Below are positions 1 to 8,697 of a DNA stretch of 29,127 bases, in pieces. Under the pieces are notes generated by a model, which did not search any database, was not told the DNA's origin, and saw nothing but the letters and a program-made list of their open reading frames with translations. The stretch covers positions 1 through 29,127 of the forward strand of contig JAYMSP010001758.1 in NCBI GenBank assembly GCA_036897095.1, given 5' to 3'. Each line of letters begins with the position of its first letter. Within the stretch, counting starts at the first letter, position 1. The stretch is from Plantago elongata (lineage: Eukaryota > Streptophyta > Magnoliopsida > Lamiales > Plantaginaceae). Made by a program: the position numbers and the translations under genes.

Positions 1-187
1 CAACTCTTACGAGAGTATTTAGAGGGGAACTCCATGTGTCTATCGTTCAAGGACTATCAAACCAGAAGAGAAGGCTATATGGTATTGGTACGTACCATAA
101 CTCAAGGCAAAGAAGACAAATGAAAGTTATGATGATGTCTTCCAAGTAGAGTGTGACACTCAGGTAGTGACGTGGATGGGATAACTA
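1..187 (+). pseudogene. Possible coding remnant at window edge
   Basis: Frame 1 is open from the left edge for about 40 codons, with a codon mix that looks protein-like (it contains LSFKDYQTRREGYMVLV). It stops near 123. A second frame then stays open to a stop near 180, with residues such as ESYDDVFQVECDTQ. This could be the C-terminal end of a gene or transposon protein broken by one frameshift. I do not recognise the family, and the stretch is short enough to be chance. Confidence 0.2.
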
Positions 188-2340
188 GATGTTAGAAAAA
201 TAAGTGTATTATATGTATGTTAAAATTTATTCTCGAATTCATTTAACACCAATAATTTTAAGCATAGCTTCATTGGAAAAAAACATGGGCACCGCGCTGA
301 GCGCGGTGTACCAACTCTAGTACTTCAAATATTGTAATTATCAATTTATGCAAAACTGTAGCGTCCTAAATTTTAAACGACAAATTATAAAAAATACAAC
401 TGGCGCTGGTTCTTGATCTTGAAATTCGATGAACTTAGACTTGTAAAACTTTAAAATGTAGTTCGATGCCTTGTCCGTCCTTATACTTGACATGAATGTT
501 TTTCAAATAAATTTGTGAATTAAAAATTATAATACATCGGAACTTGAAAATAGTAAGAGCTTTGATACAAACTTCTAAATATGCATGAACTTGAAAAATG
601 GTAAAAAAAAAACGTTAGTGTAGTGATCACCGTTGCGGTAACGCTCCACTTCAAGCTCGACTACAATATCAAAAATTGATATTTTATAAAGGGGTCAGTT
701 GTGATCACTGACTGAACAAGTAACCATACACGTTCCATGATATACAATTCTATTCTCCAGTCTTTTAAAGTTTTTAGTCTTGCTTAATGTAATGCAATCC
801 TATGACTTGACTCTAAACACTTGGCGTTGTTCATTTAAAATATCTTTAACTTTAATTTGAAACTTTCTCTTAAAATGTATTAAAATCATGACATGATCGT
901 GAGCTCACTTGGCATCGCAAGGTCCTACTCCAGTTAATAGTGACCTCTTAAAACTCTTAAAACACGGCTAGAGGCACTAATCACACTCTAACCTATACTC
1001 TTGAAATATCAAAAATGCTTAGAGCGGTGTTGTACGAATCCCTTATTTAACTTTAAACTAAAGAATATACTTTATTTTAAACCTTCAACATATATAATCT
1101 TTAAATTGTAACTCATGAATGTATGAATTATGTTATGGGTATGCAACACTCAAAAATGAACTGTTAAACAGAAGTACATAATACAATCACCAGCCAAACC
1201 TAACATGTAATCACTTGATGGAATAATCCAATAGTACTGACCAGTAGATATGGTTCATAAACAGGACCATGGCACAAGAGCAATTTCAACACTTCTAATA
1301 TAAACTTTTGAGTAAACCATCTCAAGGCATGAAAGCAAACAATATCATGTGTGGCTTAATTAGCAATTTCACAACAAATTAATCACCTTAGTGCATAGAT
1401 ATACTGACGGTTGGGATCAATCACAATCTTTATAACATTCATCTTCCTACAGAACCCTATATTCTGTAGACGACGTAAATAGACCACATATATGAACCCA
1501 CCAAACATAATAAATGATGAATCATACATATACTTGATTCATATCATAGGATAAATAACTCTCAAACATGGAAGGTTTATAAAATATATATAAATGAGAT
1601 AGCATGGATCGAAAACGGTTTTGGAGAAACAGATCTGTTCGACATGATTTTCAGAATGACTGGGACTTTAAAACGGAGATCCCTCCGATGACAGTGTAAA
1701 ATGGTATGTTCGGAATATGCGCCCCAAAAAACAACTCAATCCAACTGTTAGATAACCGGGAATCGAGTTTTGAATACTAATACGTCTGGTAGAATTTGAC
1801 GCGCGAAAAGGGAGTTTTTTTTGGCTAAATATGTTTTATTTCAAAAGCTCTAGAATTTTGGGGAGAAGATTAGGGCTTTAAGAGGACTTTGACAATATAT
1901 GCGTTTGGACTTTTGATAAGTAATGGGTTGGACAATTTACAAGTTATAAATTATTGGTCAAACAATAATTACAAACTCCGCTTTGGAGAACGATCCGTTT
2001 TAAAACGTGCAAGTTCGAAATGCAAATGTTACGAAAACATTGAAACACACACTCTATTACATACATTCAGAAATGATATAACATACTCAATTGATTTTTT
2101 CCGCATGGAGTTCTTCTTTTTCGCATGGAGCACGTCTTCCGTATGGAACCCTTACTTGTGCCAGATCAATCTTCGTCTTAATCAAGTCTGATAGGAATCT
2201 CTTCGTCTATCTTGCCGAATACCTGGTTAGTTGGATTGCAGGAGAACCTTTGTTGGACTGTGGAGGAGGTCGGTTGGACCTAAACCCTAATTTTTGCTAT
2301 CAATTTTTTTATGTATTTACTTCCGTCAATTTATTTAGCC
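188..2340. other. AT-rich spacer, no gene seen
   Basis: No credible coding region. Short open frames here (for example 1889-2191 plus) have low-complexity or random-looking translations. A compact palindrome lies at 290-308, and GTGATCAC palindromes lie near 622 and 701. Around 2100-2155 the motif CGCATGGAG/CGTATGGA recurs three times with T/C-rich spacers. The stretch is probably decayed transposon sequence, but no family is identifiable by eye. Confidence 0.5.
290..308. repeat. 19-bp GC-rich perfect palindrome
   Basis: CACCGCGCT, one G, then AGCGCGGTG: two 9-bp arms that pair perfectly around a single base, inside very AT-rich DNA. It may be a transposon subterminal hairpin or a relic of one. 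No matching second copy was found nearby. Confidence 0.7.
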
Positions 2341-2477
2341 GAACTTGGGGGGCTATTTCCGTTCGCTTTTGAGAGCTTTTCCTACCATCAAAACAAAACA
2401 AAAGAGAAAAATCAAAAATCAAAAAAGAAAAAAGTTTGAGGTTGGTCGCAAAATCTGCGGCTAAAAAGTAAGCCTGA

Positions 2478-2615
2478 AGATCGTAAAGAAAGGAGATCTT
2501 CGTTGTAGTTCTAGGTAAGAAAAGTAACCTAGAGATTGAAAAGAAAGGAGATCCCTGTAGAAAATCTACGGCTGAAATGTAAGCCTGAAGATTGAAAAGA
2601 AAGGAGATCCTTGTC
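2478..2615 (+). repeat. 55-56-bp tandem repeat in LINE 5' UTR
   Basis: The core AGATTGAAAAGAAAGGAGAT (first copy slightly diverged) starts at 2478, 2533 and 2589. Flanking pieces such as GCGGCT..AAGTAAGCCTGA (2458, 2569) and GTAGTYCTAG (2505, 2617) alternate, so the higher-order unit is about 110 bp. Tandem monomers upstream of ORF1 are a known way in which LINE promoters are built. Confidence 0.75.
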
Positions 2616-2846
2616 GTAGTCCTAGTTAAAAAAGTAAACCTGGTGTCAGTTTTCGTGTCAGTTTTCCCTTCCATTTCCTTTCAGTTGGTGTGTGGGTCTT
2701 TTAGGTTGTTTTTATTTCCCGTGCTTCCTTGGGATTTTTTGTTGCTTTGTTTTGCAGGTAAGATCGTATGTTCGACTGTATTTGGAATTGTCGGATTTCT
2801 GGGTAATTGTACTAAGGATCGGTTTTTGATTTATGTGGATTGGGAG

Positions 2847-3200
2847 ATGGGTTCGAATAGTGATATTGGATCATCACAGTTAATAGAGGAGGAGCTGAAT
2901 GGAGTGGTAATATCAGAGGAGGATTGGGCGAAAGGAGTAGAGAATACTGAGTTGTCTTTGGTTGGTCAAGTATTGGGTAGAAGATTGACGATCTGGGACA
3001 ATTTTAATTCCATCAGATCTGAATTGTGGAGTCCGGCGTTGGGGGTTGGGATGACATAGTTAGCCAAGGAGAACCATTTCTTGTTTAAGTTTAAGCACAA
3101 CAAGGACAAGACCGTGCTCTTCATGGGGGGCCTTGGCATTATAACAGGAACCTTATCTTGGTGGAAGAGGTGCCGGGGCGAGGAGCACCTGAAGATATGT
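2847..3200 (+). pseudogene. LINE ORF1 N-terminal part, DUF4283-like
   Basis: The ATG at 2847 opens a reading frame of acidic leader (SQLIEEELNGVVISEEDW), then ELSLVGQVLGRRL, then FNSIRSELWSP and, past an in-frame TAG at 3057-3059, ENHFLFKFKHNKDKTVLFMGG. This order is the DUF4283 signature: LVGRLL..., LWRP.KGV, FLFQF and the .EGGPW turn. In ORF1 of plant LINEs it precedes a CCHC knuckle and binds nucleic acid in the LINE ribonucleoprotein. The frame is open further upstream (2592-2846), but that part looks like translated 5' UTR, so the start is placed at 2847. About 118 codons remain; the knuckle and C-terminus are absent. This is a dead copy. Confidence 0.65.
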
Positions 3201-3257
3201 AATTCAATTGGTGTGATTTTCATATGAGAGTGAATTCAATTGGTGTGATTTTCATAT
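3201..3257. repeat. 25-bp direct duplication at LINE/Harbinger junction
   Basis: Two identical 25-bp copies (3201-3225 and 3233-3257), each beginning AATTCAATTGGTGTG, are separated by 7 bp (GAGAGTG). They sit exactly where LINE homology ends and before the Harbinger 3' flank. Too long for a Harbinger 3-bp target site. A repair-type tandem duplication is the simplest reading. Confidence 0.8.
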
Positions 3258-3369
3258 ATTACAACATAGTGCGGTTAATTTAAATTAAACGAAAATAAAA
3301 TGCAACAAACCCACAACACACAACATCAAAATAAACAAATACACAACCTCGATTAGAGAATATCCATAT

Positions 3370-4720
3370 TCACTGTAGCCTCCAAATATGTACCATCAAG
3401 TAGTTTATTAGCTGGGTGTGCGTGATTAAACTATGCATCCGGTGTAAATTGTTCATGTATTTCGAGATAGTATTTATTGTAGACGGTGCTAGACGGATAC
3501 GGACTCCATCAATGAGATCCGGAACATGCTCACGGGTATCTTGTTCGAGCTCTTCAATTTCTTCGTCATAGTTTAGGTATTCGTGGCGCTCATCTTCAAC
3601 TATCATGTTGTAGAGTGTTATACAATAATCCATAATCTTTTTGAGAATGACTTTGTTGTGCGCAAGGGCCGGATTTTGAATAATTGCAAACCGTGCTTGC
3701 ATAACTCTGAAAGCACGTTCGACATCTTTGTGGTAGGACTCTTGAAGCTCGGAGAACTTGGATTGTTTGTGAGTTACCGGATTCGGGATGACATGAATAA
3801 ACGTAGCCCAAGCTGGGTAGATCCCATCGGTTAGATAGTAAGGCATGTTGTATTGATGACCATTGACCTCAAAGTTGACCTGATGGGCTGTGCCGTTAAG
3901 GAGATCGTCGAACACCGGTGAACGTTGAACGATTGATAAGTCATTGTATTTTCCGGAAACCTCAAAGAATGAATGGCATATCCAAATATATCGGGATGCT
4001 ACTGCTTCTAACACAAGAGTAGGCTTTTTTACTTCTGCCTTGGAACTGACCGTGCCACGCCTTCGAACAATTCTTCCATATCCAGTGCATACAGTAGATA
4101 CCTCCAAGCATGCCCACAAACCCTCGTGCACCGTTGATTGATAACAACCTTCGTAAATCTTCCTCATTGGCCTTGCGCATGTATGTTGGACCGAACTCAA
4201 CAACAACGGCGTCACAAAAGCGGTTTAGACACTCGATAGCCGTGCTTTCACCGAGCCGACAATACTCATCAAACGAGTCGGCAGATGCCCCATAAGCTAG
4301 CATGCGAATTGTGGTGGAACATTTTTGTAGTGTGGTTAACCCTGGCCGGCCAGTAGCATCGGGCCTGCATACAAAGTAATCATCTTGATGCAACACACCT
4401 CCAAACACCCGTTCAAACAACGGTCTCTCCATTATGAATCTACGTAGAAATTTCGATGCATATGTTAGACGAACACCGAAGTAGTCTCGCTCCAAGCCCA
4501 CATCACGTGCTTCTCGCTCTCTGTCAATGTAAGCATGTGTGTAGCTGCTACGTCGTGGCTTGACTTGTTGTTGGTAGTGTTGGATCACATTTGACATGTT
4601 CTGCATTATAATGTTTTGCATTTGTACAAAAGGATTGGATGTAGAAGATCTATCGAAAAGGTCATCAGATGACGAACTGTTCTCGGATGAAGTACTGTTT
4701 TCTGGTACTGGGTTGAACAT
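3370..4720 (-). pseudogene. PIF/Harbinger transposase (DDE nuclease), inactivated
   Basis: The start at 4720 gives a serine-rich leader (about residues 1-60), then RRSSYTHAYIDREREARDVGLE, YFGVRLTYASKFLRRFIMERPLF and GRPGLTTLQKCSTTIRMLAYG, standard N-terminal blocks of plant Harbinger transposases. The catalytic half contains GFVGMLGGIYCMHWIWKN, then (from another frame) LVLEAVASRYIWICHSFF, YYLTDGIYPAWATF and KDVERAFRVMQARFAI. The second Asp (TDG) and the Glu (VERAF) are present. The first catalytic Asp, normally IDCMHW, is Tyr (codon TAC). A frameshift falls in a six-base A/T run at about 4025-4030, just before KKPTLVLEA; one base fewer restores the family frame. Length, about 450 codons, is normal for the family. 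It would cut and paste the element at TTA/TAA sites with its Myb-like partner. Confidence 0.9.
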
Positions 4721-4824
4721 GATTATATATGGAACGAATTAGTGGATAGAGTGTTTTCAGTTTAATTAATACATAGGAAGAAGGAATGAGGGTGTTGTGT
4801 CTACAAATGATTTCCATGATTGCA

Positions 4825-4832
4825 TTATATAG
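4825..4832 (-). promoter_or_regulatory. TATA box for transposase transcript
   Basis: CTATATAA on the minus strand, about 105 bp upstream of the transposase ATG at 4720. Spacing fits a short 5' leader. It lies in the spacer between the two Harbinger genes, as expected if each has its own promoter. Confidence 0.5.
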
Positions 4833-5046
4833 ACAATTTGATGGAGATAAAAATGTGTCATTCATTAGTCATAGCTGAGTCACTTCAACATTGAATGCCC
4901 GATAAAAGTAAATATAATGTGTATGGATTCACCAAGATCTGACAAGATTCCCGACAAAGTAAAGTAAAGATAAGATGCTTCACGAGATGCCTGACAAATT
5001 CAAATTCGAATTCAAACACAAACAAAATGCACATTGATTTTATTAC

Positions 5047-5175
5047 AACAAGCCACACTTCGGAAAGTAAAATAAAAATTCGGAAAGTAAAATACAAACA
5101 AGTCATACTTCGGAAGGTAAAAACAACAAACTGGCCACACTGCAGAAGGAAAAGTAAAAATAAACAAGCCACATT
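5047..5175 (-). repeat. Degenerate ~30-bp repeats between Harbinger genes
   Basis: The motif ACAAGCCACACTTCGGAAAG followed by TAAAA-rich sequence recurs with drift about four times (near 5047, 5080, 5098 and 5131, and a last partial copy at 5164). It occupies the 3' untranslated spacer just after the Myb-like gene stop. No function is evident. Confidence 0.55.
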
Positions 5176-5189
5176 CTGATCATTACCCA

Positions 5190-6097
5190 TTAGTTCGATC
5201 CAAATAGATGTTTGCCTAGTGCTTGTAAGTGTGATTTGGCATCGTTGGACAAGTTGTCGTAGTTTCCCACAAGTGCCAAATACGTGTCCATCACCTTGGC
5301 CTTGGACTTACGCTCCTCCTTCTCGCGAGCAAGCTCCAACTTTTATTTTTCCACTTCAAGGAATTGGGGATAATTCTCATTAAAGTTAGTAATTCCCTCG
5401 CCCATTACATCCATTGATGAGTTACCGGAACTGAAATTCTTAGCCAACTTCTTGGCCATGTTACGACTAATGAGCCGTTTGATACTTGCCGGACTTTCAT
5501 AACTCCGGTTTTGCTTACTTCCACTACTGCCAGCCTACTGATTCCATTGGCTGATCACCTACATCAACATCGTCAACCTCAAACTCAGCCTCCCCAAGTG
5601 GTACCCAATTCTTCATGGTTTCATCCAAGTTCATCTTGAGTTCCCTCTATTGGTATGATTTCATGGCATCCCAATGTTTGAACGCTGTAAATGAGGTGTG
5701 ATGCTTTGATTCTCTCTGTGTATTTCTTGGGCAGTGTCTTTCACATCGGACTCATTGTAGCCACTCCGATTGCCGACCATGACTGTAGCACGCTCCACAA
5801 AAATCAACCAATAATTTATGTCATCTCTTAGTCGTCCCCATCTTCTACGAAGCGAATCATGAGAACGGAATTTATCCATCCCGGTCATCATTCCATCCCC
5901 TTGATATCCTCATACTTCTCCGCAATGAGACGGAACAATTTATAGTACTTCTGATCCGTTCCAACAATAGCAATTTGACTGACCTCCATGTAGGCTGAGA
6001 TGAGAGCCAAATCTTCACTCTCGTTGTATGGGTTGTTTCCGTACTGGTATTTTTCGGGTTTGTTGATTTTCAACCACTGAAAATACTTCGCGTCCAT
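5190..6097 (-). pseudogene. Harbinger ORF1, Myb/SANT-like DNA-binding protein, broken
   Basis: The ATG at 6097 begins MDAKYFQWLKINKPEKYQYG, then PYNESEDLALISAYMEVSQIAIVGTDQ, the trihelix/SANT pattern (W..EED.AL..AW...S.D...GTDQ) of PIF/Pong ORF1 proteins. A second open piece (5891-5661) holds SLRRRWGRLRDDINYW and the ESDVKDTAQEIHRENQ helix. Another frame then gives FTAFKHWDAMKSY (normally FKH.W..LK). The C-terminal part runs from SKQNRSYESPASIKRL through a charged helix (LELAREKEERKSKAKVMDTY) to a stop at 5190-5192. The whole is about 300 codons, normal for the family. I count about three frameshifts and an in-frame stop just before KLELAREK. The intact protein binds subterminal DNA and partners the transposase. 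Confidence 0.8.
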
Positions 6098-6214
6098 CTC
6101 GCCGGAAAATTAAAGTGGAAAGGGTGTTTTGAGGGGAAGAGAGTTTTTTAAGTTTAATTAAGAGAGAGAGAGGAGTTGGAGTTGGGCTGATCCAAAATAT
6201 ATCAAGATTGGTCT

Positions 6215-6222
6215 TATTTATA
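6215..6222 (-). promoter_or_regulatory. TATA box for Harbinger Myb-like gene
   Basis: TATAAATA on the minus strand, about 118 bp upstream of the ATG at 6097. Distance and layout mirror the TATA motif in front of the transposase. Confidence 0.5.
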
Positions 6223-6360
6223 GATCTCGAAAAAATATAGTCGTTGGTGACTTTTTTTTCTTTTTTTTTGTATTTTCGAAGATATTACCGTTGTAAAACA
6301 TATATAATTTGAAATTAAAAAAAAACAAATGAGCCAGGCCACTCACGCCAGCCCAAAAAT

Positions 6361-6487
6361 GACGCGGCGTCCCACGCCGCATCGCGCAACGAAGCGCGTG
6401 ACGCCGCGTCGTTACGCAACCATTGAACGAACAATGGCGCATCGTTCACAACGACGCGGGAGCGCGTCTCGCCCGTTGTGGTTGGCC
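6361..6487 (-). repeat. Harbinger terminus with nested GC-rich palindromes
   Basis: The last 127 bp of the element are dense in CG and inverted repeats. GACGCGGCGT (6361-6370) pairs with ACGCCGCGTC (6401-6410); CGCGC/GCGCG (6383/6394) pairs inside it. CCATTG/CAATGG (6420-6425/6432-6437) follows with loop AACGAA. CACAACG (6447-6453) pairs with CGTTGTG (6474-6480), enclosing GACGCG-GGAG-CGCGTC (6453-6468). The extreme end is GGCCAACCACAACGG (minus strand), then TAA. These are likely transposase/Myb binding and terminal sequences. The CG density contrasts sharply with the AT-rich surroundings. Confidence 0.8.
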
Positions 6488-6490
6488 TAA

Positions 6491-7340
6491 TGTCAAAAGG
6501 TGAAATATTAATATATTTTTCATTGAAAATGAAAAATCAACATTTCTTTTCAATTAGTATAATATAGTAAAGTGAATTATTAAAATTTAGTATTTATATA
6601 TTTTATATTTTATAAATGTAATGGTAAAATTAAAACTAAATATATATCTAAAGGATATATTAATAAACATTTTAGTGTATGACTAATGTCTTATTTTAAC
6701 AATGTACAACAACTATCTTACCGAAGAAAATTCCAACTTAATTAAACTAGTTAAAAGTTTGAACACGTAATTTGCATTTCAACGGTACTCATCCTCATTC
6801 ATCTGTGCTCTATGAGTACCTTATCCACTAAAGTTTTATTCTCTTTAATTGAAATTTACTAAACTGTATTTAATTAAAATTGAACTGAATTGGAGTAAGG
6901 TAACTGAAATAAGATATAAATTATAACTAAGCGGTGTTGAACTGAACTAAACTAAACTAGAGTGATTTTAAGTTCAAGAGAACACAGCCTACATATCCAT
7001 TATTGATTTCACGGCCACGATAATGATTACTCGCTAACCTTATACCACTATTGTTCTATAAAGTTTAAAGTTGGGTTACATTTTGAAACTTTTTATGTAC
7101 ATAGGTCTCTACACAGTGGTGATAAACTTCTTACAAATTAATAATGTTTAGTAAATTTGAAATAAAATTCACTATAATTGATAAAAATCTATCCCATATT
7201 TATAGGAAACTAAATGAAAACACATTCACGTGCCAGTTGAAACAAATTAAACAAGCATCTACCAATTGATATAAGCATCATTATCAAAGTAATCAACCTT
7301 CTAGATTTCTACATTTTGCATTGGTAGATTTTTTTTACTA
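6491..7340. other. AT-rich spacer with one MITE-like segment
   Basis: No coding signal. Apart from the dispersed repeat at 6842-6983, the sequence is simple AT-rich DNA with no further recognisable element. Confidence 0.5.
6842..6983. repeat. Dispersed MITE-like repeat, copy 1
   Basis: A run rich in GAACTGAACT/AAACTAAACT with TATAAATTATAACTAAG and ending GTTCAAGAGAA. A diverged second copy lies at 20222-20318 (GATTTACTGAACTAAACTGG, TATAAATTATAATTAAGCC, CAGTTCAAGAGAA) in the same orientation. Two copies 13 kb apart indicate an interspersed family. Terminal repeats and target sites could not be defined. Confidence 0.5.
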
Positions 7341-7378
7341 ATTATATGAGAGAATTACCTATATAAGTCACTAAACAA

Positions 7379-7624
7379 CAACTCTTACAAATAAGTATAG
7401 CGCTAAATAACTCTTACACATAAGTCCATTCTATTTATGGGCCCTAAATTAACAATTGACCGGACAAAACTACACCTACAAATCATTGTCGCGTCTATTT
7501 AACTGCCATTTCTATCATTCGAAATTCAATTTCCCTCTCCCCCGATTCTTCTTCAACAAGCTTTATCCCGATTCTTCTCCAACAAGCTTTCGATTCCTCT
7601 CTTAACTGTTTTCCGGCCTAAAAA
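7379..7624 (+). promoter_or_regulatory. Promoter/leader-like region of the gene-like unit
   Basis: Upstream of the ATG at 7625 are a duplicated motif AACTCTTACANATAAGT (7379, 7407) and then a pyrimidine-rich leader in which CCCGATTCTTCTTCAACAAG is duplicated with slight change (7542 and 7568). Pyrimidine-rich leaders are common in plant 5' UTRs. No clear TATA box at the right distance. Confidence 0.3.
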
Positions 7625-8697
7625 ATGACGAGCTCAAGTAAATCCGCTACAAACAAGGAAGAATCGAAGCCGAAAATCCCCAAAAATGCTGCAAAAAAGG
7701 AAGAGACGAAACCAAAATTCCCCAAATCTGATAAAGGTATGAAACTAATTCATTTTTCTGTATAATTTGTTAGTTTCATATTCAATGAGTGTTACACTCA
7801 CATGCATATGTGTTTCAGATCCAATATCACTCGAATTTAGTTAGTTTCATGTTAAACATGTGTTTTCCTAGTTTCAGATCTAGTATAACTCGATTTTAGT
7901 CAGTTTCAGGTTAAACATTTATTTGCTAGTTTCAGATCCATGGATGTTATACTAGTTTTATGAACTGTGTGTATACTGGTTTTATAACTTCTATTATGCT
8001 GGTTTCATGACTTATGTTATGCTAGTTTTGTGACTTCTATTATCTTGTTGGTTTCATGGACTCAAAACCTAGTTTCATGATGATTAAAACTAGTTTCGTG
8101 ATGATTAATGATAGTTTTAGGATCATGAATCTAGTTTAATGATGATTAATGATAGTTTCAGGTTCATAAAGTTAGTTTCATGATGATTAATGATAGTTTC
8201 ATGATGATTAAAGCTAGTTTCATGATGATTAATGATATTTTCAGGTTCATGAAAGCTAGTTACATGATGATTAATGATAGTTTCCGGTTTATAAAACTAG
8301 TTTCAGGTTCATAATGCTAGTTTCATGATGATTAATGATAGTTTCAGGTTCATTGAGCTAGTTTCATAACTTCTATTATACTGTTGGTTTCATGACTTAT
8401 GTTATACTAGTTTCATGACTTACGTTATGCTAGTTTCCTGGGCATTTGACTGTTTGCATATATTGATTCCAGGAAAAAAAAGTCATGGAGACAACATTCA
8501 ACTGTGGAGATTTGAAGGGATGTTTAGAGTATCTAAAAGCTCTATCACTTTCAGAACATGTAACTGGCCTCGATAAAACACCATTCAAGGTGTTATTCCA
8601 AACACTAATCAATGACGAGGTGGACCCCCTGTTCTTCACGAAGAATATGACAGATCTGAAACTAGTTTCATGTTGGATCAATGTATATTTTGGTTAA
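7625..8697 (+). pseudogene. Unrecognised two-exon gene-like unit
   Basis: Exon 1 (7625-7736) encodes a lysine- and serine-rich stretch, MTSSSKSATNKEESKPKIPK, with a second KPKFPK motif, ending at a good donor AAAG|GTATGA. Exon 2 starts after TTGATTCCAG (AG at 8471-8472) and contains an open frame to 8697 with protein-like content (FNCGDLKGCLEYLKALSLS, LDKTPFKVLFQTLI, MTDLKLVSCWINVYFG). The main acceptor joins exon 1 to another frame that stops near 8576; only a weaker AG at 8481-8482, after an A8 run, keeps both exons in frame. It is therefore either a gene using the weak acceptor or one damaged by a change in the A run. The K-rich start recalls proteins carried by plant mobile elements, but I cannot assign a family. 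Downstream exons are not evident. Confidence 0.4.

Larger units (their letters stand above)
2341..3200 (+). mobile_element. LINE (plant L1-like), 5' fragment
   Basis: A plus-strand 5' UTR-like segment with three tandem units (2478-2610) leads into an ORF1 start. The ORF1 product matches the DUF4283 domain carried by the nucleic-acid-binding ORF1 of plant L1-type LINEs. Homology stops near 3200, so ORF1's zinc knuckle and the whole endonuclease/reverse-transcriptase ORF2 are missing. Most dead LINE copies lose the 5' end; this one keeps the 5' end and lacks the 3' part, which suggests a later deletion or rearrangement beside the Harbinger element. The left boundary is approximate. Confidence 0.65.
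3258..6487 (-). mobile_element. PIF/Harbinger DNA transposon, two-gene, degenerate
   Basis: Two minus-strand genes in the usual PIF/Pong order lie inside this element: a Myb/SANT-like gene (6097 to 5190), then a DDE transposase (4720 to 3370). The element's 5' terminus at 6487 reads, on the minus strand, GGCCAACCACAACGG, close to the published mPing end GGCCAGTCACAATGG. It abuts TAA (6488-6490), the family's 3-bp target site. I found no matching terminus on the left; the element probably lost its 3' end at the rearranged junction near 3200-3257, so the left border is approximate. Both genes carry lesions, so this copy is immobile on its own. Confidence 0.85.

Noticed and set aside
621-709. 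Inverted pair AGTGATCAC / GTGATCACT as transposon ends
   Set aside because: Each arm is itself a short palindrome (GTGATCAC), so pairing is expected by chance; no target site or longer homology.
2309-2674. 121-codon minus-strand frame
   Set aside because: It is the reverse reading of the LINE 5' tandem repeats; its repeated RTTTRISFL phrases follow the 55-bp period.
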